A DNA stretch of 64,000 nt, taken from positions 124,001 through 188,000 of the forward strand of contig NZ_CP031153.1 in NCBI RefSeq assembly GCF_003352465.1, written 5' to 3'. Of this stretch, positions 35,293 through 43,949 are shown piece after piece (positions within the stretch are counted from its first letter, which is position 1; each line of letters opens with the position of its first letter). The translations under genes were made by a program, and so were the position numbers. The notes below the pieces were generated by a model. The model made no database searches and was not told where the DNA came from. It saw only the letters and a list, made by a program, of their open reading frames with translations. This stretch comes from Kordia sp. SMS9 (GTDB lineage Bacteria > Bacteroidota > Bacteroidia > Flavobacteriales > Flavobacteriaceae).

Positions 35293-35763
35293 TTGGGAAG
35301 AAAGAAAAAAAATATTTGGACTAAGAAAAACATTATAAATGTGATCTTATTTTTTGGAATCATAGTTGTTTTACTAAAAATAAACATATATGATAAAAAA
35401 AAACTAGCCAACGATTCCTTTAAAACTGTTGGTGTAATAGAAAAGTTGCACCCTAAAAAACCAATAGGAAAACGTTCTAAAGATGTTATTTATTTCTACT
35501 TTATCAAAAATGACATTGTATACCATAAAATATTAACTAAGACTGTAGGTGTAATTAATAATCATAAAATAAAATTGAATGACTGCTTTGAATTAAAAGT
35601 AGCTAATTCAAGTAACAGTATTTATGAGTTAAATTTAACAAAGAGAATTGATACTTTCATTGATAAGAAATTATATCAAAAACATGACTACAACAGTTTT
35701 ATTCATAGAAACAAAATAGAAAGATACATCATTAATTCTAAATCAAATAAAGATAAGCTTTGA
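35293..35763 (+). CDS. Single-pass membrane protein of unknown function, TTG start
   Basis: 156 codons beginning TTG; no ATG is available near the front, and an in-frame GTG at 35341 is the alternative. A basic N-terminus (GRKKKNIWTKKN) is followed by one hydrophobic segment (INVILFFGIIVVLLKINIY) and a Lys/Asn-rich soluble part. Base composition looks more AT-rich than flanking genes. It overlaps the SRPBCC start by four bases. Family not recognised. It may be a later insertion between the epimerase and SRPBCC genes. Confidence 0.6.
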   Translation: MGRKKKNIWTKKNIINVILFFGIIVVLLKINIYDKKKLANDSFKTVGVIEKLHPKKPIGKRSKDVIYFYFIKNDIVYHKILTKTVGVINNHKIKLNDCFELKVANSSNSIYELNLTKRIDTFIDKKLYQKHDYNSFIHRNKIERYIINSKSNKDKL

Positions 35764-36224
35764 TTACTATTACACTAAAAACACATATCAAAGCGCCAAT
35801 TCAAACAGTTTTCGACATTTCTAGAGATATTACCGAACATGAAGCTTCAAGCAAAAACACACGCGAGAAAGCAATTGCTGGTGTGACTTCTGGGAAAATA
35901 AATTTGGGAGAAACGGTAACGTGGCGCGCCAAACATTTTGGGGTTTATATAAAACACACGAGTCTAATTTCCGAAATGGAATCACCCACTTTTTTTGTGG
36001 ATGAAATGGTAGAAGGTGTTTTCAAAAGTTTGCGACATGAACATATTTTTAAAGAAGTGGACAATGCAACGGACATGACAGACATTTTCAACTACGAAGT
36101 TCCGTATGGCATTTTTGGACGCGTATTTAATTACTTCATTTTAAAATCCTATCTCACCAAATTTTTACACGAACGAAATCAACACATCAAACAACGCGCA
36201 GAAATCTCAAATTTAACAGGTTGA
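35760..36224 (+). CDS. SRPBCC (START/polyketide cyclase-like) protein, 154 aa
   Basis: A helix-grip fold protein: KTHIKAPIQTVFDISRDI at the N-terminus is the typical first strand and helix, VTWRAKHFGVYIKHTSLI the central strands, and FNYFILKSYLTKFLHERN the long C-terminal helix over the hydrophobic cavity. It uses a TTG start overlapping the previous stop (TTGA). Members bind lipids or other hydrophobic ligands; several Bacteroidota versions sit beside TIGR01777 proteins. Last gene of the operon before the sigma factor. Confidence 0.85.
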   Translation: MITITLKTHIKAPIQTVFDISRDITEHEASSKNTREKAIAGVTSGKINLGETVTWRAKHFGVYIKHTSLISEMESPTFFVDEMVEGVFKSLRHEHIFKEVDNATDMTDIFNYEVPYGIFGRVFNYFILKSYLTKFLHERNQHIKQRAEISNLTG

Positions 36225-36271
36225 CAGATTTTTCTATCGCTGTAAATATTTTTTATTTCAACAATATCGTT

Positions 36272-36279
36272 TACATTTG
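36272..36279 (+). promoter_or_regulatory. -7 box TACATTTG of the ECF sigma gene
   Basis: Exact TAnnTTTG match, 20 bases before the ATG at 36299. It suggests a promoter separate from the upstream operon. No good -33 box seen. Confidence 0.5.
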
Positions 36280-36298
36280 AAAAAACAATAGCTCACAA

Positions 36299-36853
36299 AT
36301 GCCAAACCATCAACTGGATCCGAACAAGTGGATTACGCTCTATGCGGATTATCTTTTCAATTACACAATTGTAAGGGTAAAAGATAGAGAAACTGCACAA
36401 GATTTAGTCCAAGAAACGTTTTTTGCAGGACTAAAATCAATGGCAAATTTCAAAGGAGAAGCCTCAGAACGTACGTGGCTCATCTCTATTTTGAAACGAA
36501 AAATTATTGATTACTATCGCAAAATCAATTCAAAAAAAGGGCAAGCGGAAGTACGCATCAATTACAATGCTGACACAGAATCGGAAGGTGATTGGTTGGA
36601 AGAGCGCGTTGCTGATGGATATGATAAAAACGCCGAAGATCAAATGCAAAATGAAGAACTTGGACTTGCCATTGAAGACTGCATTGACAAACTTCCAGAA
36701 AAACAAGCTAAAATCTTTAAGATGAAAACCATTTTAGGATACGACACAGAAACCATTTGTAATGATTTAAATATAACTGCGTCTAACCTTTGGGTTATCA
36801 TTCACAGAGCGAGAACCACGCTTTCTGGATGCCTCGAACAGAACTGGTTTTAA
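36299..36853 (+). CDS. ECF-type RNA polymerase sigma factor
   Basis: 184 aa with region 2 (ADYLFNYTIVRVKDRETAQDL, abbreviated; VQETFFAGLKSMANFKGE for core and -10 contacts) and region 4 (IDKLPEKQAKIFKMKTI ... NLNITASNLWVIIHRARTTL) as the -35 recognition helix-turn-helix. No region 1 or 3. It is followed 13 bases later by a small probable anti-sigma protein. The target regulon is unknown; the operon directly upstream is one candidate. Confidence 0.93.
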   Translation: MPNHQLDPNKWITLYADYLFNYTIVRVKDRETAQDLVQETFFAGLKSMANFKGEASERTWLISILKRKIIDYYRKINSKKGQAEVRINYNADTESEGDWLEERVADGYDKNAEDQMQNEELGLAIEDCIDKLPEKQAKIFKMKTILGYDTETICNDLNITASNLWVIIHRARTTLSGCLEQNWF

Positions 36854-36866
36854 TAAGTAATGAAGA

Positions 36867-37124
36867 ATGAGTACGAAATTCAAATTTTTTATATCGTGTG
36901 AAGAAGCTCAACATATTTGCGACAAATCGCAGTATGGAGAAGCTGGCTTTTGGGAAATACTAAAACTGAAATTAAGATTGTCTTGGTGTCACATCACAAG
37001 AGCATATTCTAGTAAAAATGCAAAGCTCACCGAATTGGTTCAAAAATCAAACATTGACGCTATAGAACAAAAAAAGAAAGACGAAATGGCGCGCAAACTC
37101 AAAGAAGAAATGAGCAAATACTAA
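36867..37124 (+). CDS. Probable small cytoplasmic anti-sigma protein, 85 aa
   Basis: Short, highly charged, no membrane segment. The N-terminal SCEEAQHICDKSQY (Cys11, His16, Cys18) looks like the start of a zinc-binding anti-sigma (ZAS/zf-HC2) motif, and Cys41 in SWCHITRAY is where related proteins, as I recall them, have a C-x2-C pair. Here the second cysteine is Thr44. Its position directly after the ECF gene supports the role. The lost ligand makes redox or zinc sensing uncertain. Its stop overlaps the stop of the convergent membrane gene by four bases. Confidence 0.7.
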   Translation: MSTKFKFFISCEEAQHICDKSQYGEAGFWEILKLKLRLSWCHITRAYSSKNAKLTELVQKSNIDAIEQKKKDEMARKLKEEMSKY

Positions 37125-37936
37125 ACACATACTAAAAGTAAAAACCATACAATCGGAATACTCTCTACCCAAAAAGCGGCAAAGTATTTCGATTTTTTTA
37201 TGCGCGATTGCCAAATAGACACACACAACAACAACCCGATTCCCACAGTCATAAAAAATGCTGTAGAAAAAGATTTTTCAATAAAATATTCTAAGAATAC
37301 AAACAATACAATCCACACATAGGCAAGCAATTTTGTTCGTGGAATTCCGAGTCGCTGTGGCAACGTTCCCAAAGCGGCGGCATCATACGACAAATCGCTA
37401 ATCTCAAACGGAATCATCAAAACCAACACTAATACAAAACGTTGCAAACCCAATAAAATAACATTGGTTTCTGCAAGTGGAATATCTGCATTCACAATGG
37501 GCAACAACACCGTAACTCCTGTCCAACACAACGCTACAATAGAGATTTTAAAACCTGGGAGCGTTCTAAAATTTTTCTGTTTGGGTAAAAAAGGAATAAT
37601 ATAAAGCGAAGACAGTAAACTCAATCCGACGGCAAGGAACAAGGTTTTCCATTGTAATTGAAACGCATAATACGAAGCCAATACAAAGCACACAAAACTC
37701 AACATCTGTATAAATTTCAAGTAGTTGGTGGCAACAAAAAAATATTGCTTCGCAGAACTCCCGTATTTTATAAAATTATATGTCACAATCGTACCGTAAA
37801 ATGTGAAATACAAAACAGCTTCATCATACGGTAAATCAAACACATACAGCGTACAATACGTCAAAGCATACACGCTAAAACCTATGTGAATACTGCTATC
37901 TAAATAAAAATTGAAACCTCTTTTTAAAACATTCAT
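37121..37936 (-). CDS. UbiA-like polytopic membrane protein, ~271 aa
   Basis: The start is chosen at the Met of MNVLKRGFNFYLD; frames to 37993 or 38059 would extend a basic leader and run into the gcvP promoter. About eight hydrophobic segments. EISDLSYDAAALGTLPQRLG resembles the second Asp-rich loop of UbiA-type prenyltransferases (D-x3-D region, followed by G-T-x-P/V-x-R-L-G), but the first Asp-rich motif is not evident. It is probably a membrane prenyltransferase relative whose activity is unproven. Divergent from gcvP. Confidence 0.7.
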   Translation of the reverse strand: MNVLKRGFNFYLDSSIHIGFSVYALTYCTLYVFDLPYDEAVLYFTFYGTIVTYNFIKYGSSAKQYFFVATNYLKFIQMLSFVCFVLASYYAFQLQWKTLFLAVGLSLLSSLYIIPFLPKQKNFRTLPGFKISIVALCWTGVTVLLPIVNADIPLAETNVILLGLQRFVLVLVLMIPFEISDLSYDAAALGTLPQRLGIPRTKLLAYVWIVLFVFLEYFIEKSFSTAFFMTVGIGLLLCVSIWQSRIKKSKYFAAFWVESIPIVWFLLLVCV

Positions 37937-38010
37937 CAAACAAAAATAGCCAAACTGTTCATAACCTAACTTTTTCGTTAAAAACTTTCGCATTTCGCAA
38001 CCACACAAAA

Positions 38011-38043
38011 TTGCAAAGAAGTAATTTTTTAGTTGTATTTTTG
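38011..38043 (+). promoter_or_regulatory. Promoter of gcvP
   Basis: TTG at 38011-38013 and TATTTTTG at 38036-38043 with a 22-base spacer, 43 bases before the gcvP ATG. No glycine riboswitch fold was recognised in the short leader. Confidence 0.6.
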
Positions 38044-38085
38044 CATGCCATAAGCACAACTATAAAAAAAGAAAAAATATAGCTG

Positions 38086-40932
38086 ATGAAAACTGATTCT
38101 TTTTCATTGAGACATAATGGAATTCGTACGAAAGACATTCCATACATGTTACAGACTATCGGAGTTGATTCTGTTGAACAATTGATGGATGAAACCATTC
38201 CAGATGGAATTCGCTTGCGAGAAGCACTTTCGCTTCCAAAAGGACTAAGCGAAAATGAATTTTTAGCGCACATGCAGGATTTGGCAGGTCACAATAAAAT
38301 CTTCAAATCGTACATCGGTTTGGGATATCATGAAGCCGTAACGCCGCCTGTCATTCAACGTAACATCTTGGAAAATCCAGGTTGGTACACAGCGTATACG
38401 CCGTACCAAGCAGAAATTGCACAAGGAAGATTGGAAGCCTTGTTAAACTTCCAAACGGTGGTGACGGAATTGACAGGAATGGAACTTGCCAATGCGTCTT
38501 TATTAGACGAAAGTACCGCTGCGGCAGAAGCCATGACAATGCTATTTGGTGTACGATCAAGAGCGCAGAAAAAAGGAAACATCGTAAAGTTTTTCGTCTC
38601 TGAAGAAGTATTACCACAAACAATTTCCTTATTAAAAACACGTGCTATTCCGATCGGAATTGAGTTGGTAATTGGAAATCATGAAGAATTTGACTTTTCA
38701 ACAGACTATTTTGGTGCTTTACTACAATATCCTGGAAAACACGGTCAAATATTTGACTACAGAGCATTCACAGAAAAAGCAAACGAAAACGAAATCAAAG
38801 TAGCAGTAGCAGCAGATATTTTAAGTTTGGTATTGTTAGAATCGCCAGGAAGCTTTGGAGTAGATGTTGTCGTAGGAACCACACAACGTTTCGGAATTCC
38901 ATTAGGATATGGTGGACCACATGCCGCATTTTTTGCCACGAAAGAAGCGTACAAACGTAGCATTCCAGGAAGAATCATTGGTGTTACGAAAGATACGGAC
39001 GGAAATCGTGCATTGCGCATGGCATTACAAACCCGCGAGCAACATATCAAAAGAGACAAAGCAACCTCTAACATCTGTACTGCACAAGTATTACTTGCCG
39101 TCATGGCGGGAATGTACGCAGTATATCACGGACCTAACGGATTGCGCTACATCGCTAACAAAGTACATACAAACACTGTAAATCTCGCAAATTCGCTTAA
39201 ACAATTAGGGTTCAAGCAAACAAATACAGCATTCTTTGATACAATTGTCATCAAAGCAAATGCTGCCAAAGTAAAAGAAATTGCAGAATACAACGAAGTT
39301 AACTTTTTATACATTGACGACAAAACGGTTGCCATTTCTATCAACGAATCAACTACGAAACGTGATTTAGAAGACATCATTTTCATCTTTGCGGCGGTTG
39401 TTGTAAAAGAAACTGTGCAGATTACAGATACAAATACTTCTAAAATATTAGCTTCTGTAGTACGTGAAACACCGTTTATGGAAGCAGATGTATTCAACAC
39501 TTATCATTCGGAAACAGAAATGATGCGCTACATCAAGAAATTGGAACGTAAAGATTTATCGCTAAATCATTCCATGATTGCCTTGGGTTCTTGTACAATG
39601 AAATTAAACGCTGCGGCGGAAATGTTATCGCTAAGTTCAGCACAGTGGAATAACATTCACCCTTTTGTTCCTGTAGAGCAGGCAGAAGGGTATCAAATAT
39701 TACTAAAAGAACTGATTCACCAGCTAAACGTTGTTACAGGTTTTGCAGGAACTTCTTTGCAGCCAAACTCTGGTGCGCAAGGAGAATTTGCAGGATTGAT
39801 GGTCATCAGAGCCTACCACGAATCAAGAGGAGATACACACAGAAACATCTGTTTAATTCCAGCGTCTGCACACGGAACCAACCCAGCAAGTGCCGTGATG
39901 GCAGGGATGAAAGTTGTTGTAACCAAAACGTCTGAAGACGGAAATATAGACATCGACGACTTGCGTGAAAAAGCATTGCTTCACAAAGACAATTTAGCAG
40001 CGTTAATGGTAACCTATCCATCAACACACGGCGTTTTTGAAGCAACCATTAAAGACATTACACAAATCATTCACGATAATGGTGGACAAGTATACATGGA
40101 TGGTGCCAATATGAACGCACAAGTAGGACTGACAAATCCTGCTACAATTGGTGCCGATGTTTGTCACTTAAATCTACACAAAACATTCGCCATTCCACAT
40201 GGCGGCGGCGGACCTGGTGTTGGACCAATTTGTGTAGCAGCACACTTAACACCTTTCTTACCAAGCAATCCAATCATTGAAACTGGTGGCGAACAAGCCA
40301 TTACTTCAATTTCTGCGGCGCCTTGGGGAAGTGCCTTGGTATGTTTAATCTCGTACGGATACATTACCATGTTAGGGTCAAGAGGATTGACAGAAGCGAC
40401 AGAATATGCCATCTTAAATGCAAACTATATCAAAGGTCGTTTGGAAGGTCAGTACGACATTTTATACACCAATGAACGTGGACGTTGTGCGCACGAAATG
40501 ATCATTGATTGCCGTCCATTCAAACAACACGGAATAGAAGTCACAGACATAGCCAAACGTTTGATGGATTATGGTTTCCATGCGCCAACAGTTTCATTCC
40601 CTGTAGCTGGAACGATTATGATTGAGCCAACGGAAAGTGAAAGTGTCGCAGAATTAGACCGTTTCTGTGATGCGATGTTAGCTATTTTTGAAGAAATTTC
40701 AGAAGCAAGCGCAAGTGACACCAACAATGTGATGAAAAATGCACCACATACACTCGGAATGTTAACAGCTGACGAATGGAATCTTCCATACTCGCGTCAA
40801 AAAGCTGGATTCCCATTGTCCTTTGTGGCTGAAAACAAATTCTGGCCAACCGTTCGCAGAGTAGACGATGCTTATGGAGACAGAAACTTAATTTGTACGT
40901 GTGCGCCTATTGAGGAATATGCAGAAGCATAA
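38086..40932 (+). CDS. gcvP: Glycine dehydrogenase (decarboxylating), P-protein
   Basis: 948 aa, the single-chain form joining both halves that are separate GcvPA/GcvPB elsewhere. N-terminal half: IGLGYHEAVTPPVIQRNIL region (shortened). C-terminal half: NLHKTFAIPHGGGGPG with the PLP-binding Lys at 699. It decarboxylates glycine and passes the aminomethyl group to the lipoyl H-protein of the glycine cleavage system. Genes for the T-, H- and L-proteins are not in this window, so gcvP stands alone. A strong terminator follows. Confidence 0.98.
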   Translation: MKTDSFSLRHNGIRTKDIPYMLQTIGVDSVEQLMDETIPDGIRLREALSLPKGLSENEFLAHMQDLAGHNKIFKSYIGLGYHEAVTPPVIQRNILENPGWYTAYTPYQAEIAQGRLEALLNFQTVVTELTGMELANASLLDESTAAAEAMTMLFGVRSRAQKKGNIVKFFVSEEVLPQTISLLKTRAIPIGIELVIGNHEEFDFSTDYFGALLQYPGKHGQIFDYRAFTEKANENEIKVAVAADILSLVLLESPGSFGVDVVVGTTQRFGIPLGYGGPHAAFFATKEAYKRSIPGRIIGVTKDTDGNRALRMALQTREQHIKRDKATSNICTAQVLLAVMAGMYAVYHGPNGLRYIANKVHTNTVNLANSLKQLGFKQTNTAFFDTIVIKANAAKVKEIAEYNEVNFLYIDDKTVAISINESTTKRDLEDIIFIFAAVVVKETVQITDTNTSKILASVVRETPFMEADVFNTYHSETEMMRYIKKLERKDLSLNHSMIALGSCTMKLNAAAEMLSLSSAQWNNIHPFVPVEQAEGYQILLKELIHQLNVVTGFAGTSLQPNSGAQGEFAGLMVIRAYHESRGDTHRNICLIPASAHGTNPASAVMAGMKVVVTKTSEDGNIDIDDLREKALLHKDNLAALMVTYPSTHGVFEATIKDITQIIHDNGGQVYMDGANMNAQVGLTNPATIGADVCHLNLHKTFAIPHGGGGPGVGPICVAAHLTPFLPSNPIIETGGEQAITSISAAPWGSALVCLISYGYITMLGSRGLTEATEYAILNANYIKGRLEGQYDILYTNERGRCAHEMIIDCRPFKQHGIEVTDIAKRLMDYGFHAPTVSFPVAGTIMIEPTESESVAELDRFCDAMLAIFEEISEASASDTNNVMKNAPHTLGMLTADEWNLPYSRQKAGFPLSFVAENKFWPTVRRVDDAYGDRNLICTCAPIEEYAEA

Positions 40933-40952
40933 AATACACTTTAAAAATCATG

Positions 40953-40981
40953 AAAAGAGCGTCCTTTGTACGCTCTTTTTT
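40953..40981 (+). terminator. Terminator after gcvP
   Basis: Stem AAAAGAGCGT/ACGCTCTTTT with a 7-base loop and T-run. Confidence 0.93.
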
Positions 40982-41166
40982 GTAGACTGTTTCATATTTT
41001 TATTTGAAGAATTATCACTATCTTATGTATTCTTTTGAAAATTATTCACATAATTAACATTTGAGTGCATTATCCTCAAAAATAAAAACTTTGAAGCATC
41101 CGCTAAATAATTAAAAGTCTATTATCATTAATTTAGTAGCTTATAATCCCAAAAAACTATGATTGT

Positions 41167-42225
41167 ATGAAAGTGAAAATAACTGGGACAGGATGTTATA
41201 TTCCCTCTGAAGTTGAAATCAATGAAGCTTTCCTTCAACACCAATTTTTAAATGAAGATGGTAGCCCTTTTAAACAAAACACAGCTATTATTATAAAAAA
41301 ATTCAAGTCGATTACAGGAATTGATGAACGCAGGTATGCAGAAACGCATCATTCTTCTTCAGACTTAGGATTTTTTGCCGCTGAAAAAGCAATTGCTAAT
41401 GCCAATATTGATCCTGAAACCTTAGATTATATCATTTTTGCACATAATTTTGGCGACGTAAAACACAATACCATTCAAAGTGACATGGTACCAAGTTTGG
41501 CAAGTAGAGTAAAACACAACTTGCGCATCAAGAATCCAAAATGTGTTGCGTACGATGTTATATTTGGTTGTCCAGGTTGGCTTGAAGGCATGATACAAGC
41601 GTATGCTTTTATCAAAGCAGGAATTGCTAAAAAATGCCTTGTTATTGGCTCAGAAACCTTATCACGCGTTGTGGATGTTCATGACCGAGATTCTATGATT
41701 TACTCAGATGGTGCTGGCGCAACAATTATTGAAACTACTACCGAAGATTGTGGCATTATTGCACATGAAACTGCAACACATTCGTATGATGAAGCGCATT
41801 ATTTATACTTTGGAAAATCAAACAATCCTGAGTTGAGCGACGATACGCGATACATAAAAATGTACGGTCGAAAAATATACGAATTTGCTTTGACGCATGT
41901 GCCAGCAGCCATGAAAGCTTGTTTAGACAAAAGTGGTGTTGCTATTGATGATTTGAAAAAAGTATTCATTCATCAAGCCAATGAAAAGATGGACGAAGCT
42001 ATTATAGAGCGTTTTTACAACTTATATGATAAAGAAGCTCCTAAAAGCATTATGCCAATGACTATTCATAATTTAGGAAACAGTTCGGTGGCAACGATTC
42101 CAACGTTATTTGATATGGTTACCAAAGGACAAGTAGAAAATCAAGACATACAAAAAGGTGACATCATTATGTTTGCTAGTGTTGGTGCTGGAATGAACAT
42201 CAACGCAATTGTTTATAAATATTGA
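41167..42225 (+). CDS. FabH-like 3-oxoacyl-ACP synthase III family protein
   Basis: 352 aa with thiolase-fold signatures. The catalytic Cys is at 135 (FGCPGWLEG), followed by HQANEKM (His) and NLGNSSVAT (Asn), the Cys-His-Asn triad of KASIII. GERR-type entry is represented by GIDERRYAE. It is somewhat longer than housekeeping FabH (~320-335 aa), so it may be a dedicated ketosynthase rather than the fatty-acid initiator. It is placed one base before proC; the link between these two functions is unclear. Confidence 0.9.
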   Translation: MKVKITGTGCYIPSEVEINEAFLQHQFLNEDGSPFKQNTAIIIKKFKSITGIDERRYAETHHSSSDLGFFAAEKAIANANIDPETLDYIIFAHNFGDVKHNTIQSDMVPSLASRVKHNLRIKNPKCVAYDVIFGCPGWLEGMIQAYAFIKAGIAKKCLVIGSETLSRVVDVHDRDSMIYSDGAGATIIETTTEDCGIIAHETATHSYDEAHYLYFGKSNNPELSDDTRYIKMYGRKIYEFALTHVPAAMKACLDKSGVAIDDLKKVFIHQANEKMDEAIIERFYNLYDKEAPKSIMPMTIHNLGNSSVATIPTLFDMVTKGQVENQDIQKGDIIMFASVGAGMNINAIVYKY

Positions 42226-42226
42226 C

Positions 42227-43018
42227 ATGAATCACGATACAATTGCCATTATTGGTGGCGGAAACTTAGGAAAATCTATTGCGCAAGGATTGTTAAAACA
42301 ACACAACAATCCTTCGCAAATTTATGTAACGCGCAACAAAATTGAACTTTTGAACGATTTAAAAGCGCAAGGTGTGCAGGTAACTTCTAACAATGTGGAA
42401 GCCGTACAACAATCAAAAATCCTAATTTTTGCCTTAAAACCGTATCGTATTGAAAGTGTACTAAAAGAACTTTCTGCATATATTACACCAGCGCATTTAA
42501 TCATTTCTGTGATCAGTGATTTTTCTCTAGAACAACTAGCAACCTGTGTGAATAGCAACATTGAAATCGTTCGTGCAATGCCGAATACCGCAGCCGCGAT
42601 TGGCGAATCACTTACCTGTTTGGCTTCGAAGAATGCTTCCTCAGAAAACATGTCGAAAACGAAATTTATTTTTGACGCATTGGGCGAAACCATAGAAATC
42701 AACGAAAGTTTGATGGATGCTGCCACGGTTCTCGGTGCCTGCGGAATTGCTTATGTGTTACGCTTCATTCGCGCAATGATTCAAGGTGGCATTGAAATTG
42801 GATTTGATGCCAAAACCGCAACGAAAATCGCTTCACAAACGGTAAAAGGTGCGAGCGAATTGTTATTGCAAAACGGGAACCATCCCGAAGAGGAAATTGA
42901 CAAAGTAACGACGCCTAAAGGCTGCACCATTGCTGGACTGAACGAGATGGAACATCAAGGATTTAGTTCGTCATTGATCAAAGGAATTAAGACTTCGATT
43001 GAAACCATTCAGAAATAA
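42227..43018 (+). CDS. proC: Pyrroline-5-carboxylate reductase
   Basis: 263 aa from the ATG directly after the previous stop; an upstream Met at 42209 overlaps the ketosynthase and is rejected. It has the Rossmann motif IIGGGNLGKSIAQG, the NADPH-region VRAMPNTAAAIGES, and the C-terminal signature TTPKGCTIAGLNEME (ProC family pattern). It performs the last step of proline synthesis, reducing P5C with NAD(P)H. Confidence 0.95.
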   Translation: MNHDTIAIIGGGNLGKSIAQGLLKQHNNPSQIYVTRNKIELLNDLKAQGVQVTSNNVEAVQQSKILIFALKPYRIESVLKELSAYITPAHLIISVISDFSLEQLATCVNSNIEIVRAMPNTAAAIGESLTCLASKNASSENMSKTKFIFDALGETIEINESLMDAATVLGACGIAYVLRFIRAMIQGGIEIGFDAKTATKIASQTVKGASELLLQNGNHPEEEIDKVTTPKGCTIAGLNEMEHQGFSSSLIKGIKTSIETIQK

Positions 43019-43101
43019 ACTACTTTATATTTAGTTTGTATTTACTAAATTAGTTGCATAAAGCGAATCATCAATTATTTTAGTCTTACGAATTGAGTAT
43101 A

Positions 43102-43890
43102 ATGTCATCCTTAAAATTTAAAAAAACATACCTGTATCATTTTTTAGCGGCTTTTATAATTGCGCTTTGGCTTACTATTTTTTTAATTATTATTGCTCCT
43201 TTTGATGCTTCAGAAGTTTCTTTTAAAATACGATTACTAATAATGCCTGTGTATGGGCTCATTACATTTATTGGATACATTGTTTTAATTCCTTTCCAAG
43301 ATTTTGTAATCAAAAAAAAGCACAAACAATTATTATTTGAAATATTTCACCTAATTCTATTTAATATTATCGTACTAATTGGTAGTTATCTGTACTATAA
43401 ATCTAGTATTGTTAATGGTGATTATTCGTTTACAAAATTTACATTTGAAGTTTACTATCCTATTTTCTTTATACTATTACCAATCATCATCTTTGCTAAA
43501 TGGTTTTTGAGAAAACAACATGGCAATAAAAGTTCTGAAAAAATCATTTTGAAGGGTGATAATAAGTTAGATATACTTCAAATAGAGAATTCAGATTTAG
43601 TGTGTATTTCAAGTGCAGATAATTATGTTGAAGTAAATTATTTAATAGATGGTATATTACATAAGAAGCTTCTAAGAACTACTTTAAAAAATATAGAACT
43701 TCAATTCCCTGTATTGCTAAAAGTACATCGTTCACACTTAATCAATCCTGATCATTTTAAAGAATGGAAAAGCGCTGCTAAAATTTTATTAACTGGAATA
43801 GAAGTTCCCGTTTCCAAAAATTACAAAAACGATGTATTGGCTTTAAATCACTCATCCCTAAAAACGATAGATTCACCACAATCGCAATAA
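43102..43890 (+). CDS. Membrane-anchored LytTR transcriptional regulator
   Basis: 262 aa from ATG; a TTG three codons earlier is possible. Four hydrophobic segments fill residues ~8-140 (AFIIALWLTIFLIIIAPF, LLIMPVYGLITFIGYIVLI, LILFNIIVLIGSYLYY, PIFFILLPIIIFAKWFL). Residues ~155-255 are a LytTR DNA-binding domain (CISSADNYVEVNYL, LRTTLKNIELQFP, VHRSHLINPDHF). No receiver domain. Such proteins are thought to regulate genes from the membrane; the signal is unknown. The next gene is an exported serine hydrolase, a candidate target. Confidence 0.9.
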   Translation: MSSLKFKKTYLYHFLAAFIIALWLTIFLIIIAPFDASEVSFKIRLLIMPVYGLITFIGYIVLIPFQDFVIKKKHKQLLFEIFHLILFNIIVLIGSYLYYKSSIVNGDYSFTKFTFEVYYPIFFILLPIIIFAKWFLRKQHGNKSSEKIILKGDNKLDILQIENSDLVCISSADNYVEVNYLIDGILHKKLLRTTLKNIELQFPVLLKVHRSHLINPDHFKEWKSAAKILLTGIEVPVSKNYKNDVLALNHSSLKTIDSPQSQ

Positions 43891-43918
43891 AATAGGGACA
43901 TACAATCATTTTCATCTT

Positions 43919-43926
43919 TAAATTTG
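43919..43926 (+). promoter_or_regulatory. -7 box TAAATTTG of the serine hydrolase gene
   Basis: Exact TAnnTTTG match, 24 bases before the ATG at 43950. It lies in the 59-base gap after the LytTR gene. Confidence 0.5.
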
Positions 43927-43949
43927 AACTCAACAAAAATTCACAAACG

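Noticed and set aside
38044..38085. Glycine riboswitch upstream of gcvP
   Set aside because: The leader between the -7 box and the ATG is far too short for the riboswitch fold.
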